Origin: Granulicella rosea
GTDB taxonomy: Bacteria; Acidobacteriota; Terriglobia; Terriglobales; Acidobacteriaceae
Assembly: GCF_900188085.1 (NCBI RefSeq)
Contig: NZ_FZOU01000003.1
Coordinates: 248,001-312,000 of the forward strand
Direction: 5' to 3'
Length of the DNA stretch: 64,000 nucleotides
Numbering within the stretch: position 1 is the stretch's first letter; each line of letters starts with the position of its first letter. Below the pieces are notes generated by a model. That model was not told the origin of the DNA. It made no database searches and saw only the letters and a list, made by a program, of their open reading frames with translations. Made by a program: the position numbers and the translations under genes. Of this stretch, positions 26,958 through 35,100 are shown piece by piece.

Positions 26958-29432
26958 CTAAAACGCGAACTGCAGTGAGCTGGAGATCGTTCGCGGCGTG
27001 CCGAGGTGGGCGGTGTTGGCGCTGGCGTTTGTACCCGTGATATCGCCCGCGGCGATGGTCGAGTAGTACCGCGTATCGGTGATGTTGTTGCAGGTGAAGC
27101 GCAGCGTCGCCAGCCGGGTGAAGATGGCGTGCGAGTAGCGGAACCCGAAGTCGAAGGTGTTGTAGCCGGTCGTGGTGTGCAGGTTCTGGTCGTCCTGCGG
27201 CCGCTTGCCGACGAACTGCCAGTCGCCCGTGACGCTCAGGTTGGCGACATACGGAACGCGGAACTCGCTCAGCAGGTTCGACTTGTAGGCAGGGATGCCG
27301 ACGAAGCGCTTGCCGTCGGTCGAGGGGACGTTGGTGTTGTTCAGCCGCGCGTTCAGCGCCGTGAAGCCGCCGTCGATCAGCAGGCGATGGAAGAGCGTGC
27401 CCTGGCCGGAGATCTCGGCGCCGAAGTTCACCTGCTGGCCCACGATGGCGTAAATGTTCTCGGTCGTGCTGCCGTTGTAGGCGATGGTGTCGGCGAAGGG
27501 GCGCTGCAGCCGGAAGAGCGCCGTGGTGATGGCCAGCGGATGGTTCTCGGTCTTGAAGCCGACCTCCCACTCCTTGCTGCGATAGGGCGAGAGCGACTGG
27601 TTAGCGTTGATCAGGTTCGTGCTGCCGGGAGCGATGTCGCCCTGCTGCAGGCTGCTGGCATAGGTGGCGTAGGCCGTGCTCCAACTGGTCGGCTTGTACA
27701 TCACGCTGGCCGACGGGCTGATGCCTTGCTTGTTCGATCCGCTCAGCCGCGCGGTCGCGGAGTTGTTGTCGACGCCGATCCAGTCCTGGCTGGCCGAGAG
27801 GCGCACCAGGAAGCGGTTGCGGTAGGAGATCAGGTCGCCGAGGTTGAAACCCTGCTGATGAACCACTGCCGACTGGTAGAGTCCGCGATTCTGAGGCAGA
27901 CCGGCCAGCGGAGCGGCGAAGAGCTTCGGCGCGTCGACGTTCGCCGTGCCCAGCAGAAGATTCGCGGCGAGATTCGCGGTATAGGAGTACTGGTTGAACC
28001 GGTAGCCCTCGCTGGCAAGTACGACGTCCTGCTTGATGCCGAACTTCTGGATGACGCCGGTGATGTAGCCGAGGTCGCTCTCCACGCCGAAGCGCGGCGC
28101 GAAGCCGCTGGCGAGGGACGAGCTGTAGTCGCCGGCGTTGTCGGTGATGGTGTTGACGGGCGTGTCGATGAAGCGGTCCAGCCGCTGCGCCAGGCCGCCT
28201 GCCATGGCGTGCCAGTTGGGCGAAAAGTCGTGCAGAACGCGTGCGCTGGTGGACTGCGTCGTCAGGTTCACGCCGGCGTAGACCTGACCGTAGCCCATGC
28301 GGGTCGGGTCGGGCGCGTTGGGCAGAATGTAGTCCGGCGCGGCGGCATTGGTCTTCGACGAAGGCCCGTAGCTGAACCAGCCCGGATAGCCGCGCTGCAC
28401 GAGGTCGTAGACGCTGTAGTGCGCGTCGATGGTGGTGTGTTCGGTGGGACGGATGTCGAAGGCGAACTCAGCCAGGCGCCGGCGCAGGCGGCTGCCTTCG
28501 ACGAACTGCGTGCCGTCGCCGAAGAGCAGGTTGGTGCGATAGCCGAAGATCTTGTGCGGGCCGAGGCGTCCGCCGGCGTCGCCGTAGATGGTGCCGACGG
28601 TCGAGCCGTCCTGTTCGAGGTAGAGGTTCGCCGTGCGCTCCTCGGTCGGCCGCTTGAGGACGAAGTCGAACATGCCGGAGGGGTTCGCCGGGCCGTACAT
28701 GGCCGCGCCCAGGCCGTTCTCGACCTGCAACGCCTGGTACTGCTCCATCGGGTTGCCGCCGGTGATGGCCATGGCCATGCCGTCCATGCGGGTGTTCTGC
28801 GCGATGCTGCCCTGCACGCCGCGTGTCGCGGGCCGCAGGATTTCGGGCCCCTGCTGCTCGGTGAAGGAGACCAGCGGAAGGTACTTGATGGCGTCGCGCA
28901 GGCTCTTGACCTGGGTGTTGGCGATCTCTTCGGCGGGCATGACGGTGATGGTGTACGGCTGGTCGACCAGCGGAGCGTTGCCCATGACGCCGTGGTCGAC
29001 GCTGCCGACGGCGTATCCGTCGGCAACCGCGCCGGCGGCCGTGCCGTTGACTGTAACGGAGGCGGTCGCGCCCGCGAGCGAAAGGGTGAGGTCTCGCGTC
29101 AGCGATCCGCCGGCGTGTAGGCTGAGGCCCGGGATCGAGACGGGGGCGAAGCGCGGCTTCTGAATTTCGAGCCGGTACACGCCCGGGGCGACGGAGACGA
29201 AGGTGTACTGGCCGGCGGAGTTCGTAATGGTCCGCAGCGTGAGGCCGGACTCCGTGTCGATCAGCGTGACGGCGGCGTCGGCGACGAATGCCTGGGACTG
29301 GTCACGGACAGTTCCGCTGAGCTGCGGCGCGGTCTGCGCGACGCTTGCGGCTGGAGACAGCAGAAGAGCGCAGAAGGGAAGCGACATCTGTAGAACAAAA
29401 GCGGGCCGGGAGACAGCGGTGGTGCGGGGCAT
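26958..29432 (-). CDS. TonB-dependent siderophore-type outer membrane receptor
   Basis: 824 aa. A signal peptide is followed by a carboxypeptidase-regulatory-like domain (about residues 35-115: SGTVRDQSQAFVADAAVTL, then SAGQYTFVSVAPGVYRLEI). Next come a plug with YTITVMPAEEIANTQVKSLRDAI and a barrel of the ferrichrome/pyoverdine receptor type (AAMYGPANPSGMFDFVLKRP), ending in Phe (LQFAF). It imports a TonB-dependent ligand, perhaps an Fe(III)-siderophore. The ATG at 29432 has AAGGA five bases upstream and is preferred over 29447. No siderophore pathway or TonB gene is in the window. Confidence 0.9.
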   Translation of the reverse strand: MPRTTAVSRPAFVLQMSLPFCALLLSPAASVAQTAPQLSGTVRDQSQAFVADAAVTLIDTESGLTLRTITNSAGQYTFVSVAPGVYRLEIQKPRFAPVSIPGLSLHAGGSLTRDLTLSLAGATASVTVNGTAAGAVADGYAVGSVDHGVMGNAPLVDQPYTITVMPAEEIANTQVKSLRDAIKYLPLVSFTEQQGPEILRPATRGVQGSIAQNTRMDGMAMAITGGNPMEQYQALQVENGLGAAMYGPANPSGMFDFVLKRPTEERTANLYLEQDGSTVGTIYGDAGGRLGPHKIFGYRTNLLFGDGTQFVEGSRLRRRLAEFAFDIRPTEHTTIDAHYSVYDLVQRGYPGWFSYGPSSKTNAAAPDYILPNAPDPTRMGYGQVYAGVNLTTQSTSARVLHDFSPNWHAMAGGLAQRLDRFIDTPVNTITDNAGDYSSSLASGFAPRFGVESDLGYITGVIQKFGIKQDVVLASEGYRFNQYSYTANLAANLLLGTANVDAPKLFAAPLAGLPQNRGLYQSAVVHQQGFNLGDLISYRNRFLVRLSASQDWIGVDNNSATARLSGSNKQGISPSASVMYKPTSWSTAYATYASSLQQGDIAPGSTNLINANQSLSPYRSKEWEVGFKTENHPLAITTALFRLQRPFADTIAYNGSTTENIYAIVGQQVNFGAEISGQGTLFHRLLIDGGFTALNARLNNTNVPSTDGKRFVGIPAYKSNLLSEFRVPYVANLSVTGDWQFVGKRPQDDQNLHTTTGYNTFDFGFRYSHAIFTRLATLRFTCNNITDTRYYSTIAAGDITGTNASANTAHLGTPRTISSSLQFAF

Positions 29433-29566
29433 CGGATTCCTTTTCAAGCAGGCTCTCAGGTCTCACGCACGCGGCGGAGACAGTTGCGGAGAGGGTGAAC
29501 GAGGCAGGGCGAGACCGTGACAGGCCGATCTGCGCATCGGGAAAGTTGGGGTTCGCGTGCGAAGGA

Positions 29567-29584
29567 AATCGAAAAATATCGATT
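29567..29584. promoter_or_regulatory. Palindromic operator candidate upstream of the TonB receptor
   Basis: AATCGA-AAAATA-TCGATT is a perfect 6-bp inverted repeat in an AT-rich patch, 135 bases before the receptor start and just downstream of a candidate promoter. It does not match the Fur consensus. Confidence 0.35.
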
Positions 29585-29594
29585 CTTCATAGCG

Positions 29595-29623
29595 ACTTTA
29601 TAAGTTTTCAAGGGGTGGGTCAA
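29595..29623 (-). promoter_or_regulatory. Candidate sigma-70 promoter for the TonB receptor gene
   Basis: On the minus strand TTGACC (29618-29623) is followed after 17 bases by TAAAGT (29595-29600), which overlaps TATAAA. It lies in the gap between uvrC and the receptor. Confidence 0.35.
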
Positions 29624-29654
29624 CCGGCTGCGGGGCGGTCGGCCCGGCCTTCGG

Positions 29655-31715
29655 CTACTGCAGGATGGGCAGCGCCGGCTCGCTCTGGAAGTGGCTTTGA
29701 ATCTTCGCCGCAGTCGCCTTGGTGACGACGGCGGTCAGCGCGTCGGGATTCTGTTCGGCCGCCTGCTTGATGCCGCGTACGCTGCCGAAGTGCTGGATGA
29801 GCCGCTGCCGGGTGCGTGCGCCGACGCCGGGGATGGCGTCCAGCTCGGACTCGCGGTCGCGGATCTGGCGGCGTTTGCGGTGGTAGGTGACGGCGAAGCG
29901 ATGGGATTCGTCGCGGATCTTCTGGACGAGGTGCAGCACGGGCGAGCGGCGGTCGAGCACGACCGGCTCGTCTTCCTGCCCGTGGACGTAGATGATCTCT
30001 TCCTTCTTAGCGATGCTGGCGAGCGGCTGCAGCGTGACGCCAATCTCTTCGAGCGCCATGTAGGCCGCGTGAAGCTGGCCGAGTCCGCCGTCGATCAGGA
30101 CGAGGCTCGGGAATGGCTTTTTGTCGTCGAGGAGCCGTTTGTAGCGGCGCTGGATGACCTCGCGCATGCTGGCGAAGTCGTCGTTGCCGGAGACGGTCTT
30201 GATCTGGAACTTGCGGTAGTCGGCCTTCTTCATCTCGCCGTTCTCCCAGACGACCATGCTGGCGACCGTCTCCGCGCCCTGGATGTGCGAGATGTCGAAG
30301 CACTCGATGCGGGTGGGCAGCTCGCCGAGCATCAGCGCGTCTTGTAGCGCCTGCTGGATGGCTTTTTGATTGGGCTGCAGCACGCGGAAGCGCTGGTCGT
30401 AGGACTGTTTGGCGTTCTGGCAGACGAGGTCGACCAGCGAACGCTTGTCGCCGCGCTGCGGGGCGGCCAGCTCGATGCGGTGCTTGGTGCGTTCACTGAG
30501 CAGGTCGGCCAGCACGGCGCGGTCGGGGAAGTCGACCGGCACAAGAATGCTGCGCGGGACGTAGGACTGGTCTAAGTAGAGCTGCTTCAGGAGCGCGCTG
30601 AAGAAGACGGCGGGGGAGAAGGCCTCGCCCAGCTCGGTGCCCATATCGGTCAAGGCGGCGCGCTGGATGGGCGCGCGGGCGTCGATGTTCTCCTGTTCGA
30701 TCTGGGGCGCGGAATGATCGGGGCTGGGTTCGAGGGTTGAGATGGACGCCTCCTCGAGCGGCGGAGACGCAGGTCCTTCGCTGCGCTCAGGATGACAAAC
30801 CTCCTCTTGCTCCGATTCCAATTCGTCGTTCAGCGACGTATTGAGGAACTCCGGCAGATCCTCCCAGAAGAAGTCGCGGCGGTCGACCATCTTGCCGCCG
30901 CGCATGTGGAAGAGGTTCACGGCGAGCATCTGGTTCTCGTAGTGGAAGCCGAAGACGTCGGCGTCCTCGTTGTCCGCGCTGGCCATGCGCTGCTTGTCCT
31001 GCATCTGGTGGACGGTGACGATCTGGTCGCGCAGCCGGGCGGCCAGCTCGAACTGCATGTCTTCGGCGGCCTGGGCCATGCGCTGGCTCAGCTTCTTTTC
31101 GAGCTCCTCCGTCCGGCCTTCGAGGAAGAGCTGGACGTCGCGGATGGTCTCGCGGTAAGCCTCGTTCGTGACGAGGTCCTGCACGCATGGGCCGAGGCAG
31201 CGCTTGATGTAGTACTGCAGACAGGCGCGCGGGTGGTAGCGGTTCAGGTCCACCTTGCAGCTTGGGATCAGGAAGGAGCGGTGGATCAGGTCGACCAGCC
31301 GGTAGGCCAGGTTGCCGGGGAAGAACGGACCGAAGTACGCCGAGCCGTCCTTGCGCAGCTTGCGCGTGACGAAGACCTTCGGGTGACGGTCGTGCAGGGT
31401 GAGCTTGATATAAGGATAGGTCTTGTCGTCCCGCAGCAGGATGTTGAAGCGCGGCTTGCGCTGCTTGATGAGGTTGTTCTCAAGCGCCAGCGCCTCGCGC
31501 TCGTTGTCGACGACGATGTACTCGACGTCGACCGCCTCACGCATGAGCGAGCCGGTCTTCGGATTCTGCCGCTGGTTCGCCTCCAGAAAGTAGCTGCGCA
31601 CGCGCGAGCGCAGGTTCTTCGCCTTGCCCACGTAAATCACGACGCCCTCGGCGTTCTTGTAGAGGTAGCAGCCCGGCTTGGTGGGGAGCGTCCGGATTTT
31701 TTCGTAGAGATCCAT
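29655..31715 (-). CDS. uvrC: UvrABC excinuclease subunit C
   Basis: 686 aa. It makes both incisions in nucleotide excision repair. The N-terminal GIY-YIG nuclease (GCYLYKNAEGVVIYVGKAKNL) spans about residues 12-90, the UvrB-interacting UVR motif about 205-240, the RNase-H-like UvrC domain about 385-550 (VLIDGGLGQLHAA, FDISHIQGAE), and helix-hairpin-helix motifs the C-terminus (IPGVGARTRQRLIQHFGS). Residues about 306-317 (VCHPERSEGPAS) are the translation of an in-frame copy of the intergenic repeat, within a poorly conserved acidic linker. The start at 31715 gives the standard MDLYEKI opening. Confidence 0.95.
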   Translation of the reverse strand: MDLYEKIRTLPTKPGCYLYKNAEGVVIYVGKAKNLRSRVRSYFLEANQRQNPKTGSLMREAVDVEYIVVDNEREALALENNLIKQRKPRFNILLRDDKTYPYIKLTLHDRHPKVFVTRKLRKDGSAYFGPFFPGNLAYRLVDLIHRSFLIPSCKVDLNRYHPRACLQYYIKRCLGPCVQDLVTNEAYRETIRDVQLFLEGRTEELEKKLSQRMAQAAEDMQFELAARLRDQIVTVHQMQDKQRMASADNEDADVFGFHYENQMLAVNLFHMRGGKMVDRRDFFWEDLPEFLNTSLNDELESEQEEVCHPERSEGPASPPLEEASISTLEPSPDHSAPQIEQENIDARAPIQRAALTDMGTELGEAFSPAVFFSALLKQLYLDQSYVPRSILVPVDFPDRAVLADLLSERTKHRIELAAPQRGDKRSLVDLVCQNAKQSYDQRFRVLQPNQKAIQQALQDALMLGELPTRIECFDISHIQGAETVASMVVWENGEMKKADYRKFQIKTVSGNDDFASMREVIQRRYKRLLDDKKPFPSLVLIDGGLGQLHAAYMALEEIGVTLQPLASIAKKEEIIYVHGQEDEPVVLDRRSPVLHLVQKIRDESHRFAVTYHRKRRQIRDRESELDAIPGVGARTRQRLIQHFGSVRGIKQAAEQNPDALTAVVTKATAAKIQSHFQSEPALPILQ
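30767..30799. repeat. CHPERSEG repeat inside uvrC
   Basis: A complete copy (CGCAGGTCCTTCGCTGCGCTC, then AGGATGACA) lies within the coding sequence and keeps the frame. It encodes CHPERSEG in the linker before the RNase-H-like domain. Confidence 0.9.
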
Positions 31716-31950
31716 GCGGGTTCTGGGGCGACGAGGCGTTCTCTTCAGTGTATGCGTCTTCGGGCCGGAAGATTTGACGCGCGAGCGGGAGAAAAGTTCC
31801 GGGTTCTGCGGGCGCCTGGGACGGTGCGAAATTGGCAAACCGTTGAACGTAAATGACTTATCGATTTGGCGCGGGGATTGCTATCTCTCCGATTGTTGTG
31901 ATGTGTCATGCAAGATTTGTTGCCACAAAGGTTATGACCAAGGAGAAGCC

Positions 31951-32682
31951 ATGAGATCGAATATGAGCGAAGTTGTCCGAACCGACCGGATGCGTATGAT
32001 GTTGGCTGCTGCCGCAACCTCCGCCCTGCTTGCCTGTGTCACGGTGACGGGCTGCTCGTCGAAGAACTACGTGCGTGCGCAGACGGCGCCGCTGATCCAG
32101 CAGACCAATGAACTGGACGCGAAGACGGCGGCCGACCACCGCAATATTCTGGATACGGATGATCGTGCGCAGCGCGGCATCGCCAATGCGCAGAACGCGG
32201 CGAATACGGCGGATCAGCATGCCCTTGCGGCTGGCCAGTCGGCCGACGCGGCGGGGAAGAACGCGCAGGAGGCCTACAACCGCGTGGACTCGCTCAGCGG
32301 TGTGGTCGCCAATCTGGACAACTACAAGTCGCTCGCGGACACCAGCGTAACCTTCGGCTTCGACAAAGCGGTGCTGACGGCCGCGGACAAGAAGCAGCTC
32401 GACTCGCTGGCCGACCAGTTGGCTTCGACGCAGCACTATATTCTGCAGGTGACGGGCGGTACGGACTCAGTCGGCGATGCGGAGTATAACTATCGCCTGA
32501 GCCAGCGTCGCGCGGACGCGGTTGTGACCTATCTGTCCGCGAAGTACAACGTTCCGCCGCACAAGTTCTACCTTGTGGGGATAGGCAAGGATGTACAGGT
32601 AGCGTCTGATAAGACTGCAGCCGGACGAGCGAAGAATCGCCGCGTGGAGATTCAGCTGCTTTCGAATATGACGGGTTCTTAG
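31951..32682 (+). CDS. OmpA-family lipoprotein
   Basis: 243 aa. The start at 31951 follows AAGGAGAAGCC. The signal peptide ends in a lipobox (TVTGC), giving a lipid-anchored protein. A 90-residue Ala/Asn/Gln-rich helical stretch (NAQNAANTADQHALAAGQSADAAGKNAQEA) looks like a coiled coil similar to Lpp. Residues about 130-240 form the OmpA C-terminal peptidoglycan-binding domain (FGFDKAVLTAADKKQLDSLA, GGTDSVGDAEYNYRLSQRRA, NRRVEIQLL). It probably ties the outer membrane to the cell wall. Confidence 0.92.
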   Translation: MRSNMSEVVRTDRMRMMLAAAATSALLACVTVTGCSSKNYVRAQTAPLIQQTNELDAKTAADHRNILDTDDRAQRGIANAQNAANTADQHALAAGQSADAAGKNAQEAYNRVDSLSGVVANLDNYKSLADTSVTFGFDKAVLTAADKKQLDSLADQLASTQHYILQVTGGTDSVGDAEYNYRLSQRRADAVVTYLSAKYNVPPHKFYLVGIGKDVQVASDKTAAGRAKNRRVEIQLLSNMTGS

Positions 32683-32830
32683 GATTTTTCGAGCGTCTTG
32701 CTCTCAAGCTTTCGGCGGATTCGCCGATAGGTTCTGCAACACCCTTCTGCTTCAAAGATTCACCCTGCACGACCACTCTTACCTCAAGCGATCCGCCGGC
32801 GTGCTGCCGGCGGAGACGCTCCTACCACCC

Positions 32831-32875
32831 GGCGGCGGGGCAGCATGTGCAATGCCCTGCCAGCCGCCTTTTTAT
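32831..32875 (+). terminator. Intrinsic terminator after the OmpA lipoprotein gene
   Basis: GGCGGCGGGGCA pairs with TGCCCTGCCAGCCGCC (with a small bulge) and is followed by TTTTTATTT. A further strong hairpin without a T run (CCGCCGGC-GTGCT-GCCGGCGG) lies at 32793-32813. Confidence 0.7.
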
Positions 32876-32899
32876 TTAAGGTCCTCTGTTGTTATAGAT

Positions 32900-33034
32900 T
32901 TAGCGCTTCTTCTTGCGTATTTTCCCACGAGTCTTGGCCAGCCTGAGCTGTAAACGCAGTAAGCGAAGTCGTTCTGGGTGGCCCGGCGGGTAATGGGGAT
33001 AGTTAGAAAACGGCCAGTCAATGTCTTTTGACAT
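32900..33034 (-). CDS. Small basic hypothetical protein (44 aa)
   Basis: 44 aa, not recognised. ATG at 33034 has an excellent ribosome site (GGAGG, seven bases upstream). The first half holds an aromatic/proline segment (DIDWPFSNYPHYPPGHPERL), and the second is very rich in Leu, Arg and Lys (LRLQLRLAKTRGKIRKKKR), likely one amphipathic basic helix. It follows the DUF3311 gene by 101 bases on the same strand. It could be a chance frame, and homologues would be needed for certainty. Confidence 0.4.
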   Translation of the reverse strand: MSKDIDWPFSNYPHYPPGHPERLRLLRLQLRLAKTRGKIRKKKR

Positions 33035-33135
33035 CTGCAGGTCCTCCGAATTCAATCCTCGCTCTTGTGCCAGCAAAGTCAATGGCTCACGCACGGAAAA
33101 ATTGGATTCACAGGAAGGGCGACGGAGCACAGTCG

Positions 33136-33339
33136 CTAATACTTCAGCTTCTTATAGACCAGAGCCATAATCGCCGACGCCAGCGCCACCCATGCAAACT
33201 GGTACCAGTAGAAGAACGGAAAGCCCATGAGCACGGGCGTATTGCGGGCGTAGAGCGCGGGGAAGCACAGGCCGAGGTAGGGCAGGATCAGCAGCAGCTT
33301 CCAGCGGGTTCTCGTGGCGGATGTGGGCTCGGTGGGCAT
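33136..33339 (-). CDS. DUF3311 family small membrane protein
   Basis: 67 aa with two hydrophobic helices: LLLILPYLGLCFPALYA and FYWYQFAWVALASAIMALVY. The motif TPVLMGFPFFYWYQFAW between them is the signature of DUF3311. In many bacteria this small protein is encoded next to a sodium:solute symporter, of which it may be an accessory subunit. No symporter gene is present here. The start at 33339 is the only ATG that places the first helix correctly. Confidence 0.8.
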   Translation of the reverse strand: MPTEPTSATRTRWKLLLILPYLGLCFPALYARNTPVLMGFPFFYWYQFAWVALASAIMALVYKKLKY

Positions 33340-33370
33340 GTTGTTGGTCAGAATACACCGAAAAAGGCAA

Positions 33371-33398
33371 AAGCAGATTCTCTTCGAGGATGACAAAC
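33371..33398. repeat. CHPERSEG-related short repeat
   Basis: AAGCAGATTCTCTTCGAGGATGACAAAC, a short-centre variant of the repeat family, lies just upstream of mazG in the divergent gap. Confidence 0.7.
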
Positions 33399-33444
33399 AG
33401 GAAAGGCCAATGCGTAAAGGCGATAGGCCGGATAAACTGGACGT

Positions 33445-34254
33445 ATGGTCTCTGCGTTGGAAGAAGCGGTTGCATTGATGGCTCGGCTGCGTGGGCCGGA
33501 TGGGTGTCCCTGGGATCGTGAGCAGACCTTCGACTCCATCAAGCGGCATACGCTCGAAGAAACCTACGAGGTCTTCGACGCGATCGAGCGGCGCGCGTGG
33601 CCGGACCTGAAGGACGAGCTTGGCGATCTGCTTCTGCAGGTGCTTTTTTACGCCCAGATGGCGCAGGACGCAGGCTACTTCAACATCGAGGATGTCGCGG
33701 CGAACCTGAATGCGAAGCTGATCCGGCGCCACCCGCACATCTTCTCCGACGGAACGGTCGACAACGCCGACCAGGTGAATCGCAACTGGGAGGCGGTCAA
33801 GAAGCAGGAGAAGGCCGCGCGAGGCGTCTCCGGCGGCCTGCTGGAGGATGTTCCACGGTCCATGCCGGCGATGATCGAGGCGGCGAAGATCGGCTCGAAG
33901 GCCGCGAAGGTGGGCTTCGACTGGCCGGATGTGTCGGGGCTATTCGACAAGCTGGATGAAGAGATCGGCGAGCTGAAGGCGGAGCTTGCGCCCGGTTCAT
34001 CGGAGCGAGCCTTCGACGAACTGGGCGACCTGCTGTTTACCGCGGTCAATCTTTCACGCCATCTGAAGCTCGATCCGGAGTTCGCCCTGCGCGCCGCGAA
34101 TGCGAAGTTTCGTGCGCGGTTTGGCGCGATGGAAGCTTTGGCGGGTGGAGCGTCCGCGCTGGAACAGCTTTCGGCGGCCGAACTGGAGGCGCTTTGGGTG
34201 GTTGCCAAGGCGAAGACAAAGACGGAAGCAGATTCTTCGCTTCGCTCAGAATGA
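33445..34254 (+). CDS. mazG: MazG nucleoside triphosphate pyrophosphohydrolase
   Basis: 269 aa. It hydrolyses NTPs to NMP and pyrophosphate. Two MazG helical modules are visible: residues about 1-100 with GPDGCPWDREQT and the acidic metal site EETYEVFDAI then DELGDLLLQVLFY, and residues about 150-230 with DEEIGELKAEL and DELGDLLFTAVNLSRHL. The last 10-12 residues (KTEADSSLRSE) and the stop codon come from a repeat copy at 34225-34256. The start may be leaderless: GATAAA lies eight bases before the ATG. Confidence 0.93.
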   Translation: MVSALEEAVALMARLRGPDGCPWDREQTFDSIKRHTLEETYEVFDAIERRAWPDLKDELGDLLLQVLFYAQMAQDAGYFNIEDVAANLNAKLIRRHPHIFSDGTVDNADQVNRNWEAVKKQEKAARGVSGGLLEDVPRSMPAMIEAAKIGSKAAKVGFDWPDVSGLFDKLDEEIGELKAELAPGSSERAFDELGDLLFTAVNLSRHLKLDPEFALRAANAKFRARFGAMEALAGGASALEQLSAAELEALWVVAKAKTKTEADSSLRSE

Positions 34255-34256
34255 CA
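34225..34256. repeat. CHPERSEG-type repeat overlapping the mazG 3' end
   Basis: GAAGCAGATTCTTCGCTTCGC, then TCAGAATGACA, overlaps the last codons of mazG and supplies its TGA stop (34252-34254). Confidence 0.85.
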
Positions 34257-34280
34257 GACGATTTGCGGACGACAGCCAAA

Positions 34281-35030
34281 ATGCAAGATACTCCAGAGAT
34301 TCGAATCGAAGTGCTCGACACGCTTCCCGCCTTCGAGCGCTGCGTAGAGCTACAGCTTGCCACCTGGGGATACGATGGCGGCGACGTCATTCCGCGGAAG
34401 ATGTTTCTGGTGGCTCACAAGATCGGCGGCATGGTGCTGGGGGCGTTCGACGGCGACGTCATGATCGGCTTCGCGATGGGCCTGCCGGGCTTCCGCAAGG
34501 GCGTGCCGTATCTGCACTCGCATATGCTGGCCGTGCTGCCGGAGTATCGCAACGCGGGCATCGGACGGCGGCTGAAGCTGGCGCAGCGCGACGTGGCACT
34601 GGAGCGCGGCTTCGACCTGATGGAGTGGACCTTCGACCCGTTGGAGATCAAGAACGCGTACCTGAACATCGCGAAGCTGGGCGCGATCGCGCGGCGGTAC
34701 GAGCCGGACTTTTACGGGGCTTCGAGTTCGCCGCTGCAGGGCGGCCTGCCGACCGACCGGCTGTGCGCGGAGTGGTGGCTGCGTTCGCCGCGCGTGAAGG
34801 CCGTGCTGGCCGGCGCTCCACTGGCCATCGACGCAATCGAGACGATCGAGGTGCCGGCCGCGGTCTATCGCTGGAAGCAGAGCGAGGCCGACAGAGGGCT
34901 GGCCGCCGACCTGCAACGGTTGAACCGGTTGGCTTTGCAGGATTCTTTCGTGCGCGGGCTGGCGGTTGTGGGTTATGCTCTCGATGGCGAGCGGAATGGG
35001 CGATTTTTGATCGGCAGGACGGATTTGTAG
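34281..35030 (+). CDS. GNAT-family acyltransferase (COG3375-like)
   Basis: 249 aa. The N-terminal GNAT domain shows the acyl-CoA-binding loop region LPEYRNAGIGRRLKLAQRD (about residues 92-110) after strand HSHMLAVLP, then LMEWTFDPLEIKNAYLNIAKLGA. A C-terminal 100-residue extension is typical of the COG3375 group. Such genes are often next to enolase-superfamily N-succinylamino acid racemase genes, and here the next gene is of that kind, 70 bases downstream. A role in N-succinylating amino acids is plausible from that context, not proven. ATG at 34281 was chosen since the GNAT domain starts soon after it. Confidence 0.8.
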   Translation: MQDTPEIRIEVLDTLPAFERCVELQLATWGYDGGDVIPRKMFLVAHKIGGMVLGAFDGDVMIGFAMGLPGFRKGVPYLHSHMLAVLPEYRNAGIGRRLKLAQRDVALERGFDLMEWTFDPLEIKNAYLNIAKLGAIARRYEPDFYGASSSPLQGGLPTDRLCAEWWLRSPRVKAVLAGAPLAIDAIETIEVPAAVYRWKQSEADRGLAADLQRLNRLALQDSFVRGLAVVGYALDGERNGRFLIGRTDL

Positions 35031-35050
35031 CGGTTTTGGTGCAAACCGAA

Positions 35051-35081
35051 GCAAAGTAGATTCCCTGCGGGAATGACAAAC
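35051..35081. repeat. Short palindromic repeat variant
   Basis: AGATTCCCTGCGGGAATGACAAAC, a small-centre member of the repeat family (TTCCC-TGC-GGGAA stem). The reverse orientation of this variant occurs at 55501-55527. Confidence 0.65.
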
Positions 35082-35100
35082 AGGAAAGCAAGGACGAACG

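Noticed and set aside
27006..29120. A 704-codon plus-strand open frame
   Set aside because: It is antisense to the TonB receptor and consists of Val/Arg/Gly-rich sequence without motifs; high GC keeps such frames open.
32900..33130. 76-aa version of the small basic protein
   Set aside because: The strong ribosome site favours the 44-aa start at 33034.
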